Part shown: one piece after another, positions 54,241 through 62,570 of the stretch
How the letters are laid out: every line of letters starts with the position of its first letter
Numbering within the stretch: the stretch's first letter is position 1
NCBI RefSeq assembly: GCF_900104695.1
Contig: NZ_FNSW01000001.1
Coordinates: 4,024,001-4,088,000 of the forward strand
Source of the DNA: Paenibacillus sp. GP183
Lineage (GTDB): Bacteria > Bacillota > Bacilli > Paenibacillales > NBRC-103111
Length of the DNA: 64,000 nucleotides
Direction: 5' to 3'
The notes under the pieces: generated by a model
What the model was told of the DNA's origin: nothing
Seen by the model: the letters and a program-made list of their open reading frames with translations, nothing else
The model's database searches: none
Position numbers and translations under genes: made by a program

Positions 54241-54750
54241 TTAAAATTCTCTCTTTTGTTTCTTGCTGAACATAATGACCAGTCCAACTACGATAAGAAC
54301 AATAGCTATTGAAGATTGACCCATAAAATTGAAGTTGATGATGGATCCAAGTGTAAAGATGGTGAAAAAGGTCAACGATACACTGCCAAGAATAAATACG
54401 GGAACCAGAATCCATTTGTTCCTTCCGCCAAACCAATAGAATTCAAGGAGGCCAAATGCCACTGCAAGAGGAAAGCCCGGCCACATATACGACCAGATGT
54501 CGAACAGCATGGAAATCTGACAGATAACTCCCCCCAAAAGCAAGATCCCTCCGGGAATTAACAAGCCGCTGCCGCGCCGATGAGTTGCAAAAAAGTACAT
54601 CCAATGAAACAAGATACCCAGTGGAATTACGAATAAACTTGGCCAGAAAATGCCAAAAACTGTGCCTGGATCCATCACACTTCCTCTATTGGTAAAGAGA
54701 AATATACCGACCAATATTAAGATAACTCCTAAAAACGCCCTTTTTTCCAC
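54241..54750 (-). CDS. LiaI/LiaF-like membrane protein
   Basis: About 169 residues with five to six short helices, beginning KRAFLGVILILVGIFLF and ending with a basic KKQKREF tail. This compact hydrophobic layout with repeated GxxL/GGxxL units resembles the transmembrane part of LiaI/LiaF-type envelope-stress proteins. GTG 54750 has GGAGGTAAC upstream. No cytoplasmic LiaF domain is attached and no LiaRS genes are nearby. Single gene. Confidence 0.65.
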   Translation of the reverse strand: MEKRAFLGVILILVGIFLFTNRGSVMDPGTVFGIFWPSLFVIPLGILFHWMYFFATHRRGSGLLIPGGILLLGGVICQISMLFDIWSYMWPGFPLAVAFGLLEFYWFGGRNKWILVPVFILGSVSLTFFTIFTLGSIINFNFMGQSSIAIVLIVVGLVIMFSKKQKREF

Positions 54751-54926
54751 CTTGTTACCTCCGTTAATTATCAAAATCTTACAGTTTTATTTTAGAAAAA
54801 ATTTCCTTATCAAACAAGCACCCCAGGTATGGGTTTTTTATCAGTCTCGAGACTGAGTTAGATCAATGCTCCCTGCATTTCAGCCGTAAAGGAGGTTTTT
54901 TTTGTGGAGAAAAGCGGCTTTACAAC

Positions 54927-54944
54927 GTAACAATGTTATGTTAC
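54927..54944. promoter_or_regulatory. Inverted-repeat operator candidate upstream of the bactofilin operon
   Basis: GTAACA-ATGTTA-TGTTAC, a perfect 6-base dyad with 6-base spacer, 28 bases before the YhbD-like start. The YhbD-like protein has a MerR-like N-terminus, so autoregulation at this site is possible. Confidence 0.5.
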
Positions 54945-54971
54945 ATTAAGCGAGAAAGGAGGCCGCTATAT

Positions 54972-55601
54972 ATGGATGTTGAACTTATTTCCAAAAAAGA
55001 GCTATTAGAGCTAACAGGCATATCATACGGGCAATTATACCGCTGGAAGCGTAAAAATCTGGTTCCGGAAGAGTGGTTTATTCGAAAATCGGCGTTTACG
55101 GGACAGGAAACTTTTTTTCCTAGGAAACAGATGCTTGCCAGAATCGATAAGATCGTCAATATGAAGGATGATTTATCGTTAGATGAACTAGCTGATGTAT
55201 TTTCGCCTGTTCTGACTGAGCTTTCTATCCACAAAAATGAATTAGTGAAACGAAACATTGTTTCGACAAATGCTGCAGAATATGCTGATAAACATATAAG
55301 CGGTTCCGATATTTATACGTTTGAACAAACCATGTACCTCTTTATGCTGGATCATTGCTTGCAAACCGGTGAAATGAGCCTGGATGAAGGTAAGTTTCTG
55401 CTGCAAACTCTTGCCGATCAATACAGAAAATTTGAAGGGAAAAACTGCGATTTGATTTTTATCCGCAAGATGGGTGTTTCTGCATTTTTGCTGGTTTCGG
55501 CGGGCAGCGAGCTTTACTTTGAGCAAGGTGTGAAAATCATTCTTCGGGTGAATGTTGGCAAGCTCATTGAAGAATTGAAGCTGAAAATAACGACAATGTA
55601 A
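54972..55601 (+). CDS. yhbD: YhbD-like (DUF4004) putative DNA-binding protein
   Basis: 209 residues. The N-terminal HTH of MerR-like type (ISKKELLELTGISYGQLYRW) is followed by KRKNLVPEEWF and a region predicted to be helical. This matches DUF4004/YhbD, which in Bacillus subtilis precedes the bactofilin genes yhbE and yhbF, the same order as here. ATG 54972 follows AAAGGAGG; the longer in-frame start has no site of its own. Stop-to-start distance to the next gene is 15 bases. Confidence 0.85.
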   Translation: MDVELISKKELLELTGISYGQLYRWKRKNLVPEEWFIRKSAFTGQETFFPRKQMLARIDKIVNMKDDLSLDELADVFSPVLTELSIHKNELVKRNIVSTNAAEYADKHISGSDIYTFEQTMYLFMLDHCLQTGEMSLDEGKFLLQTLADQYRKFEGKNCDLIFIRKMGVSAFLLVSAGSELYFEQGVKIILRVNVGKLIEELKLKITTM

Positions 55602-55616
55602 AGGAGGTCAATCTCT

Positions 55617-56300
55617 ATGAAACAAGAAAATCGACTTAATCTGCTTATATCGGGCATAGGTTCTTCAAATGGGGGCACTGTCCGTTTAGCCAAAATTGAC
55701 GGGATCGGAAAAGTTGACGGTAATATCAACTGCTCCAAATTCATAGTGAATGGCAGAGCAGAAGTGAATGGAAGTATCAATGCCTCGGCTGCCGAGATTC
55801 ACGGAACCGCTATTGTTGAAGACAGCTTGCATGCAGATCGGATTCGAATTCATGGCAAAATTAGCGTGTTTGGAGATTTAATCGGCGATATCATTCAATT
55901 AAACGGCACGATCTCCGTAAATGGAAATTGTGAAACAGAGCACTTCGAAGCTAGCGGCAGATTCCAGATGGGCATGCTGAATGCGGGAAATATCCAGATT
56001 ACCCTGCACGGAAATAGTCGCATTGCCGAGATTGGAGGAGAGTATATCAAGATCCGAAAACAGCCGGGTATCGATTTTGCAAAATGGTTGAAGGTGCTGC
56101 CAATTCCTCTGGCCAATAGCAATAGGCTTAAGGCGCAATCCATCGAAGGTAATGATATATATGTGGAATATACAACCGCTGAGGTTGTTCGGGGAACGAA
56201 CATCACGATCGGACCGGGATGCGAGATTGGCCTCGTTGAATACAATAAGAAGTTTGAGCAAGATAAAGGATCTTTGGTTAAGAGATTGGAACAAATTTAA
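55617..56300 (+). CDS. yhbE: Bactofilin-like cytoskeletal protein, YhbE type
   Basis: 227 residues. Repeating short beta units (GKVDGNINCSKFIVNGRAEVNG and onward, about one per 10-12 residues) form the beta-helix typical of polymer-forming bactofilins. An insert with basic residues follows, then a C-terminal segment VEYTTAEVVRGTNITIGPGC and EIGLVEY shared with the next protein. In B. subtilis YhbE/YhbF (BacE/BacF) polymerise and are needed for flagellar assembly. RBS AAAGGAGGT. Confidence 0.85.
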   Translation: MKQENRLNLLISGIGSSNGGTVRLAKIDGIGKVDGNINCSKFIVNGRAEVNGSINASAAEIHGTAIVEDSLHADRIRIHGKISVFGDLIGDIIQLNGTISVNGNCETEHFEASGRFQMGMLNAGNIQITLHGNSRIAEIGGEYIKIRKQPGIDFAKWLKVLPIPLANSNRLKAQSIEGNDIYVEYTTAEVVRGTNITIGPGCEIGLVEYNKKFEQDKGSLVKRLEQI

Positions 56301-56319
56301 AAGAAAGGAGAATGCCATT

Positions 56320-57060
56320 GTGGATAATATGACAAAAGGCAAGCTGACCAAAGGGAATCTGACGATCACAGGCAGCTCTACCGCCACAGGTGGAAAATAT
56401 GATAGAGTCCGTATCATCGGAGAAGGAACGATTGACGGAGATGTGGAATGCAGTCAATTGAAATGTATAGGTACGCTGGATATGGATGGCCGCTTGAAAT
56501 CCAATCAGGCAGTGGTTGTGGGCACTTGTTCTTTCTCAAAGGATGTTCAGGCAGCTAACATGAGGATTTCCGGGACTGTGACCATTGGCGGCGATGCCCG
56601 ATTGAAGGAACTCCGATGCTCGGGAACCATTGATATTGAGGGCAATCTGTATGGGGAGCAATTGGAATTAAGAGGCCAGCTGAACACAAAGGGCGACTGC
56701 GAGGTTGATGTGTTTAAAGCCAGGGGGGTATTTAAAGTCGGAGGTCTGCTGAACGCAGGGAAAATGGATATTAAGCTGTACATGGATTGTCAAGCCCGGG
56801 ATATCGGGTGTGAACAAATAAATGTGAGAAGAGCAAGCTTGATTAGTCCTTTCAGCTTCTTTTTTAAACCGTCTCCGCATGCGATATTGACTGCAGCTGT
56901 TATTGAAGGTGATGAAATTTACCTGGAGCATACGAATGCGGAAGTCGTTCGCGGAAAGCGTGTGATCATTGGGCCTGGATGCGACATTGAGCTTGTGGAA
57001 TATAAAGAATATTTTAAGCAGTCAAAGAGTACTATCGTAAAGTTAAACCGCAAAGTATAA
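56320..57060 (+). CDS. yhbF: Bactofilin-like cytoskeletal protein, YhbF type
   Basis: 246 residues, paralogous to the preceding protein: glycine-rich beta-helix repeats (TIDGDVECSQLKCIGTLDMD and onward), insert region with FSFFFKPSP, and the same end LEHTNAEVVRGKRVIIGPGC and DIELVEY. GTG 56320 behind AGAAAGGAG; the long in-frame extension overlaps yhbE and is rejected. It probably co-polymerises with the YhbE-type protein at the membrane. Confidence 0.85.
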   Translation: MDNMTKGKLTKGNLTITGSSTATGGKYDRVRIIGEGTIDGDVECSQLKCIGTLDMDGRLKSNQAVVVGTCSFSKDVQAANMRISGTVTIGGDARLKELRCSGTIDIEGNLYGEQLELRGQLNTKGDCEVDVFKARGVFKVGGLLNAGKMDIKLYMDCQARDIGCEQINVRRASLISPFSFFFKPSPHAILTAAVIEGDEIYLEHTNAEVVRGKRVIIGPGCDIELVEYKEYFKQSKSTIVKLNRKV

Positions 57061-57115
57061 TGATGCATAGCGAAGTCTAATCTGCTAAAAATTGGAAAAG
57101 TGAGGAACTATTGAA

Positions 57116-58657
57116 ATGAATTCAAAACAAAGCCATCTGGGACTGGTATTAGCCGGACTTTTGCTGAGCATTTTAATGGCTTCGATGGATAATACCATTG
57201 TCGTTACGGCCATGGGCACGATCGTCGGAGATTTGGGCGGTTTTGACAAATTTGTGTGGGTGACTTCTGCTTATATGGTTGCCGAAATGGCAGGAATGCC
57301 GATATTCGGCAAGCTGTCGGATATGTTTGGGCGCAAAAGATTTTTTATTTTTGGCTTGATTGTGTTTTTAGCGGGATCGATTTTGAGCGGTACTGCAGAA
57401 AGCATTGTTCAACTAAGCATTTACCGGGCTATTCAAGGTATCGGCGGCGGGGCGCTCATTCCTATTGCATTTACGATTATGTTTGACACCGTTTCGGTAG
57501 AGCAGCGTGGTAAATTAGGCGGCTTATTCGGCGCCGTGTTCGGCTTATCGAGTATTTTTGGGCCTTTGCTTGGCGCCTATATCACTGACTATATCAGCTG
57601 GCATTGGGTATTTTATGTTAATATTCCGCTCGGCTTGTTAGCCCTTATCTTTATTGGAGGCTTCTATAAAGAATCCCCTGTTCACTCGAAGCAAAAAATT
57701 GATTGGTGGGGTGCTATTACCTTGGTGGGGGCGGTCGTCAGCATCATGTTCGCGCTTGAGCTGGGAGGCGGCCAGTATGCATGGAATTCAGGAGTCATTC
57801 TGGGCTTGTTCGCAGCCTTTATCGTTTTGTTTATCGCCTTTATTATGATTGAAAGAAGAGTTGAGGAACCGATCATTTCGTTTCCGATGTTCAAGATCCG
57901 CTTGTTTACCATGAGCAACGCAGTAGGCTTATTCAGCGGGATGGCGTTTATCACGGCTTCCGTCTATATTCCGATTTACATTCAAGGTGTGATCGGCGGT
58001 ACGGCGACAAATTCCGGACTTGTGCTGCTTCCGATGATGCTCGGATCTGTAGTATCAGCTACAGGAGGCGGATTCCTGATGAACAAATGGAACTACCGTC
58101 AAATCATGATTCTCTTCATTACTTTGCTCGTGGCAGGCATGATCTTGCTGACGACTTTAACTCCGGATACAAGCCGGCTGCTCGTTACGATTTATATGAT
58201 CGTGGTCGGGTTGGGAATCGGGGCTTCGTTCTCTGTGCTAGGCAACTCGGCTATTCACCATTTTCAGCCTTCGCAGCGCGGCTCTGTGAACTCTACGGTC
58301 GCTTTTATCCGTTCACTTGGCATGACGATTGGAATTACCGTGTTCGGGATCATTCAGCGCAATGAGTTTACTTCCAAGCTGAAAGAGATCTTTGCCGGAT
58401 TGGGAGGAGGGCAGGTCCAACCTGCCAACAACCCGCTCCTGAGTGATCCGCGAGCTCTGCTTGCGCCTGAAGCGCGGGCTCAAATTCCGGCCCCTGTTTT
58501 GGAGAAGATTACGGCGCTGCTTTCCTCCTCCATCACACATACTTTTATGTGGGCGCTCATTCCTACTGCAGTGGCATTTGCGGCCACAATGATGATGTCC
58601 CGCGAAAAATTGAGCTCATCCGTAGAACATCAAGCAGCCATTAGTGAACAGGCATAA
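57116..58657 (+). CDS. MFS multidrug exporter, DHA2 (14-helix) family
   Basis: 513 residues with 14 helices. Helix-1 motif MASMDNTIVVTAMGTIV (Asp in the membrane), motif A GKLSDMFGRKR, motif C-like GAVFGLSSIFGPLLGAY. Related to MDR-type exporters of Bacillales. RBS GTGAGGA. It follows the bactofilin operon by 55 bases without a terminator, so partial co-transcription is possible. Confidence 0.92.
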   Translation: MNSKQSHLGLVLAGLLLSILMASMDNTIVVTAMGTIVGDLGGFDKFVWVTSAYMVAEMAGMPIFGKLSDMFGRKRFFIFGLIVFLAGSILSGTAESIVQLSIYRAIQGIGGGALIPIAFTIMFDTVSVEQRGKLGGLFGAVFGLSSIFGPLLGAYITDYISWHWVFYVNIPLGLLALIFIGGFYKESPVHSKQKIDWWGAITLVGAVVSIMFALELGGGQYAWNSGVILGLFAAFIVLFIAFIMIERRVEEPIISFPMFKIRLFTMSNAVGLFSGMAFITASVYIPIYIQGVIGGTATNSGLVLLPMMLGSVVSATGGGFLMNKWNYRQIMILFITLLVAGMILLTTLTPDTSRLLVTIYMIVVGLGIGASFSVLGNSAIHHFQPSQRGSVNSTVAFIRSLGMTIGITVFGIIQRNEFTSKLKEIFAGLGGGQVQPANNPLLSDPRALLAPEARAQIPAPVLEKITALLSSSITHTFMWALIPTAVAFAATMMMSREKLSSSVEHQAAISEQA

Positions 58658-58680
58658 AGGTAAAAGATTGGAAAGATGCG

Positions 58681-58711
58681 GCTTGGCGGAAATATTCTGC
58701 CAAGCTTTTTT
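58681..58711 (+). terminator. Intrinsic terminator after the MFS exporter
   Basis: Stem GCTTGGC/GCCAAGC with an 11-base loop, then six T (58706-58711). Confidence 0.88.
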
Positions 58712-58797
58712 CATGCGTCGATAGAATGGAAGGAACTTAAAACAAAGGAAATAGGAATGAATTGTCGAATATAATTTCGGGAAAAGGAGGCGGTTTG

Positions 58798-59709
58798 ATG
58801 ATTAAATATCGGCGGCTGTCAACTATAGCTGTATTGGCGCTTTTTATCGCTTTCATAGGTATGATCGGTTTAGGTTTCAGTGATGATCATAAAATCACGG
58901 CGGAAGCCTTGTCTGCAGTCCAAACCGCACCTCCTGCCGATGCCGGCAAGACCGTTTATCAGCAATATTGTTTATCCTGCCATGCTGTAGACGGCCATGG
59001 AAACAATGGCGCATTTCCTGATCTGGTCAGTGATCATTTCAGAAAAAAATTGGGAACCTTCGAGAAGGCTTACAACTTTATAAGTCAAAAGATGCCTGAG
59101 AATGCACCGGGTTCTCTAAACGACGATCAATACAAGGCTGTTGTTAAATATATACTTTCCCTGAATGGAATTCCCACTGACTTTGCTGATATTGATGCGT
59201 ACTGGGCCCAAAAAGAAATCAACTATTTACTCGGGGAACGTTTTATCGACGGCTATGTCTCGAACGGCCAGTTGTATTACAAACCGAATCAAAGTATTAC
59301 CCGAGCGGAGTTTATCCGCTATTTGGTCAAGTCCAAACAGTTGTTTCTATCCAATTCCTCAACAACGGATCTAACAGACATCGATAAATCGAAAGACAAG
59401 GTCTATATCCTAACTGCCGTTGAATACGGCATGATTGACGGTTATCCTGATCATACTTTTCATCCGCAAAGCAGCATTACCCGTGCAGAAATTGCGGCAA
59501 TTCTAGCTCGCAGCGAAGGATTAACTCCACAGCCAGTAAGCAGCTTTAGCGATGTGTCACAGAGCCACTGGGCTAATTCGTTGATTGGCTCCGTTGTGCA
59601 AGCCAAGTTGTTTAACGGCTACGATGACGGCACCTTCAAACCTGGTTCGGCCATCACTCGAGGGGAAGCGGCAGCTGTCCTGTATCGATTAATCCATCCG
59701 ACAACATGA
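58798..59709 (+). CDS. Membrane-anchored cytochrome c with S-layer homology domains
   Basis: About 303 residues. N-terminal helix (about 10-28); a monoheme class-I cytochrome c domain (about 50-125) with heme motif CLSCH and probable Met ligand in SQKMPENAPG; then SLH repeats. The first covers about 130-180 (AYWAQKEINYLL, TRAEFIRYLV), the second about 190-240 (DGYPDHTFHP, ITRAEIAAIL), the third ends at the C-terminus (FNGYDDGTFKPG, ITRGEAAAVLYR). SLH domains bind pyruvylated cell-wall polymer, so the heme would sit on the outer wall. ATG 58798 after AAAGGAGG; an in-frame TTG precedes it. Confidence 0.9.
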   Translation: MIKYRRLSTIAVLALFIAFIGMIGLGFSDDHKITAEALSAVQTAPPADAGKTVYQQYCLSCHAVDGHGNNGAFPDLVSDHFRKKLGTFEKAYNFISQKMPENAPGSLNDDQYKAVVKYILSLNGIPTDFADIDAYWAQKEINYLLGERFIDGYVSNGQLYYKPNQSITRAEFIRYLVKSKQLFLSNSSTTDLTDIDKSKDKVYILTAVEYGMIDGYPDHTFHPQSSITRAEIAAILARSEGLTPQPVSSFSDVSQSHWANSLIGSVVQAKLFNGYDDGTFKPGSAITRGEAAAVLYRLIHPTT

Positions 59710-59725
59710 ATGGTGTAAAAGTCTT

Positions 59726-59754
59726 TTGAATAGTTAAGAGAAGCATGTTATTAT
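59726..59754 (+). promoter_or_regulatory. Promoter of the DMT transporter gene
   Basis: -35 TTGAAT (59726-59731), 17-base spacer, -10 TATTAT (59749-59754), 31 bases before the start codon. Confidence 0.7.
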
Positions 59755-59785
59755 TCTTGAATCGCTAAACACTTGGGAGTGCTTG

Positions 59786-60730
59786 ATGTTGGTTAAATCA
59801 GAGAAAGTCATCTATGTCATTCTAGCTATGGTTGTCATATCATGGGGATTAAATATTGTCATGGTTAAGCATCTAACAGAGTCTATGTCACCCTTGTTAG
59901 TGGCGTCTGTCAGAATGCCGCTCGCTGGAATTGTGCTGCTGCCTTTTGTATGGAAAATGCATGGCTTCTATAAACCAACAGCCAGACAGTGGGGACTTCT
60001 CGTCCTCATTGGAGTAACGTCGATCTTCTTTCATCAAATGTTATTAGCTTATGGAGTAGTTACAACAACGGCCACAAATGCATCACTCATCCTGGGCTTG
60101 AATCCGCTCACTACAGCTCTTCTGGCAGCCATATTCATTGGTGAAAAATTCACTTTTCGATTAGCTGTTGGTATTGTGCTTGGCTTATCAGGGGTCATTT
60201 TGGTCATATTCTCAAAATCAGCAGACAGTACTGTCGATTTATCCGGCTGGGGAGATATATTTATGTTTTTGGCAATGCTGGCATATGTAGTGGGAGGCTT
60301 GCTCGTCAAGAAAATCACGGCAACGCCGATTCCTACATTAGTAGTCACGGCATATTCCACAGTAATTGGCGGAGTATTCTTAAATCTGGGCACAGTTGTA
60401 TACTTGGGTCCTTCTTCTTATCAACAGATTCACATGACAGGGACGGCTTGGATCATTATGCTGCTTTCAGCTTGGGGAGCATCTTCCCTAGGCACATTGG
60501 GTTGGAACTACGGTATTAAACAATTGGGCGCCAATCGAACAGCCATGTTCATCAACGGCATGCCGTTTGCCAGTATTGTAGGCGGAATTATTTTCTTAAA
60601 TGAGAAAATTGGCTGGATTCACGTCGCTGCCTTTATCCTCACTACCTTGGGTATTGTTATAGCAACATTAAAGACAAGGGGAGTTTTCACAGCTAAAGGA
60701 AATTCCGCAGGAATGACGTCAAAGCTGTGA
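59786..60730 (+). CDS. DMT-superfamily (EamA) transporter
   Basis: 314 residues, ten helices as two EamA repeats of five (about 10-145 and 155-300). Motifs: VISWGLNIVMVK, ASLILGLNPLTTALLA and the second-repeat counterpart RTAMFINGMPFASIVGG followed by FLNEKIGW. Such proteins export metabolites or amino acids; the substrate is unknown. ATG 59786 with GGGAGTG upstream; an in-frame TTG lies one codon earlier. Confidence 0.88.
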   Translation: MLVKSEKVIYVILAMVVISWGLNIVMVKHLTESMSPLLVASVRMPLAGIVLLPFVWKMHGFYKPTARQWGLLVLIGVTSIFFHQMLLAYGVVTTTATNASLILGLNPLTTALLAAIFIGEKFTFRLAVGIVLGLSGVILVIFSKSADSTVDLSGWGDIFMFLAMLAYVVGGLLVKKITATPIPTLVVTAYSTVIGGVFLNLGTVVYLGPSSYQQIHMTGTAWIIMLLSAWGASSLGTLGWNYGIKQLGANRTAMFINGMPFASIVGGIIFLNEKIGWIHVAAFILTTLGIVIATLKTRGVFTAKGNSAGMTSKL

Positions 60731-60779
60731 TACACCCTAATGTACAAAATGCAATGTTCGCCGCATCTGTCCAACTAAT

Positions 60780-60843
60780 AAGGCTGCATCCGGCACCAAA
60801 TCGTGATCTGTCGCAGTTTGATGTATCCGGAGCAGCCTTTTTG
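60780..60843. terminator. Shared terminator of convergent DMT and GH18 genes
   Basis: AAGGCTGC..CCGG and CCGG..GCAGCCTT pair over a long loop, followed by TTTTT on the plus strand. Confidence 0.7.
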
Positions 60844-60861
60844 CATAAATCAATTTCTCTG

Positions 60862-62037
60862 CTATTGCCTTAGTACAATCCTATTAGCGCGCTTAGTCAC
60901 ATTAAAATTATCGTCGATGAGCAGCCAGTTTTGCGGGAAACTTAACCCCAGCTTCCAATAGCTTACCCCCCGCAAGCTTAATTCCTTGACTAAATTGAAC
61001 TTGGCCTGGATGGACCGCGCATCTTCAAACCAGACGATGTGGTGTTTTCCTTGATTATCCCAATAACTAAAATGCGGTGCCTGAGCTGTATAATCATATT
61101 GGATCGCAGCGTGTACTTGTCTGGCCAAGTCAATCGCCGCTTGAGGACTTAAAGCCTTGGCAAATCTTCCTCCGGGCACATAGGGCAGTGTCCAATCATA
61201 ACCGTATAGATTTTGCCCCATCATGATTTTGGAAGCAGGCATCTCACTGATGGCGTATTGGAGCACATTACGAACAGATCCAATCGGCGAAACGGCCATA
61301 GGCGGGCCGCCGCTATATCCCCATTCATAGGTCATAATCACAACGAAATCGACAATTTGTCCATGTGTCTTATAATCGTGAGCCGAATACCATGCACCTG
61401 TTTGAGCTGCGCTTGTTTTTGGAGCTAAAGCCGTCGAGATCAAAAAGCCTGCTTGATGGATCTGGTTGGCAGCCTTCCGCAGGAAGCTGTTATAGGCATC
61501 CTTATCTTGTGGACGCAAATGTTCAATATCGAAATGAATGTCCCGAAAATTCAATCGCCTTGCCGTTTGCAGAATGTTGTTCAATAATGTATTTTGAAGC
61601 TCTGCATTATTCAAGAATAATGCACCGAGATCCGCACTGAACTGATCGTTTTCCATGTTGGTAACTACCATCATCAGGGTGACATGGTTTTGTCTTGCAA
61701 TCTCTTGCAGATTATCTAAGGGTGGCGCTTTTAAAGACCCATCACGTTTAATTTGGAAGCTGAATGGGGCCAGGTAAGTCAGGTGCGGTGCGGCCTGAGT
61801 AGCGGATTGTACTAAATTTGGCGCCACTTCGCTTCCCCTGATATCCAGATAAGCATTGATTTCGGCTGAACGGCGTGGCTTTGAATCCCCGGCTACAGGA
61901 ATGACTAATGCCTGTCCTACGACTAACGTCTTATCTATAGATATCTCATTGGCATCTGCGATTTTCTTGGCAGGTACCCCATACATATGAGAAATCTGAT
62001 AGAGAGTTTGGCCAGGCTGTACTACGTGAATTCGCAT
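60862..62037 (-). CDS. LysM and GH18 domain protein, spore-cortex hydrolase type (YaaH/SleL-like)
   Basis: 391 residues. One LysM repeat (about 2-47, IHVVQPGQTLYQISHMYG) that binds peptidoglycan, then a glycosyl hydrolase 18 barrel (about 70-390) with the catalytic strand RDIHFDIEHLRPQD, containing the Asp-x-Glu pair, and MTYEWGYSGGPPMAVSP. YaaH/SleL enzymes cleave N-acetylglucosaminyl bonds of spore cortex during germination. It has one LysM rather than the two of SleL. No signal peptide, as usual for spore-targeted forms. RBS AAGGAGGGAA. Confidence 0.9.
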   Translation of the reverse strand: MRIHVVQPGQTLYQISHMYGVPAKKIADANEISIDKTLVVGQALVIPVAGDSKPRRSAEINAYLDIRGSEVAPNLVQSATQAAPHLTYLAPFSFQIKRDGSLKAPPLDNLQEIARQNHVTLMMVVTNMENDQFSADLGALFLNNAELQNTLLNNILQTARRLNFRDIHFDIEHLRPQDKDAYNSFLRKAANQIHQAGFLISTALAPKTSAAQTGAWYSAHDYKTHGQIVDFVVIMTYEWGYSGGPPMAVSPIGSVRNVLQYAISEMPASKIMMGQNLYGYDWTLPYVPGGRFAKALSPQAAIDLARQVHAAIQYDYTAQAPHFSYWDNQGKHHIVWFEDARSIQAKFNLVKELSLRGVSYWKLGLSFPQNWLLIDDNFNVTKRANRIVLRQ

Positions 62038-62131
62038 TGGTTTCCCTCCTTATTGGTTTAGCTTTGAATAAGGTATTCCTTACCTATAAAATGGGTGTCT
62101 GTCTAACCGCAGGGTTATTGCTGGAGTTTTG

Positions 62132-62140
62132 TGATATAAT
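62132..62140 (+). promoter_or_regulatory. Extended -10 promoter of the small HTH-like gene
   Basis: TGATATAAT (TG-N-TATAAT) with no clear -35, 43 bases before the start. Confidence 0.6.
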
Positions 62141-62182
62141 AGGGATATTCAGAACGACTAGGAATGAGAAAGGTTGCAGGAT

Positions 62183-62410
62183 ATGGAAGCATTTCAAGAT
62201 TGGAGCCAAAAGGTGAAAAGAACCTTTAATGCAACAAGCAATGAAGTTGTATTGACCGTAACGGAAGCGGGTAATTCCCTGGGCCTCTCTAAAGACAACA
62301 TGAAAATATATGTGGATAAGCATCATTTAACCAAGATTCCCATCATGAGAAGCGTGCATAGGTACCTTTTGTTAAAGAGCGAGATTGATGAAATATTGAA
62401 GAATGATTAA
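62183..62410 (+). CDS. 75-residue putative DNA-binding protein
   Basis: Small basic protein. The central part VVLTVTEAGNSLGLSKDNMKIYVDKHHL resembles an excisionase/MerR-like winged helix-turn-helix, followed by HRYLLLKSEIDEIL, the wing and second helix. ATG 62183 has AAAGG upstream; a TTG three codons earlier is possible. It stands alone between a promoter and a terminator, and no integrase or recombinase is nearby. A family name cannot be given with confidence. Confidence 0.7.
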   Translation: MEAFQDWSQKVKRTFNATSNEVVLTVTEAGNSLGLSKDNMKIYVDKHHLTKIPIMRSVHRYLLLKSEIDEILKND

Positions 62411-62447
62411 GTTTTTTTTCGCGTCATAACTGCATCATTGCAAGTCA

Positions 62448-62480
62448 AGAATCCTAATTCTGATTAGGATTCTTTTTTTT
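62448..62480 (+). terminator. Intrinsic terminator after the small HTH-like gene
   Basis: Stem AGAATCCTAAT/ATTAGGATTCT with a 4-base loop, then eight T. Confidence 0.92.
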
Positions 62481-62570
62481 CGCTGCCCATCGTAGAAACC
62501 CCCATAATTTGCAAGATTCTGTCGAATGTTATAAATTGTAAGTATACATATCCAAGGAGGAGTTAAACGA

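Noticed and set aside
55899-56417. Minus-strand frame of 172 codons across the two bactofilin genes
   Set aside because: Antisense to repetitive beta-helix coding sequence, which often leaves long open reverse frames.
62183-62410. Excisionase of a mobile element
   Set aside because: Only the small HTH-like protein is present; no integrase, recombinase or att repeat is visible nearby.
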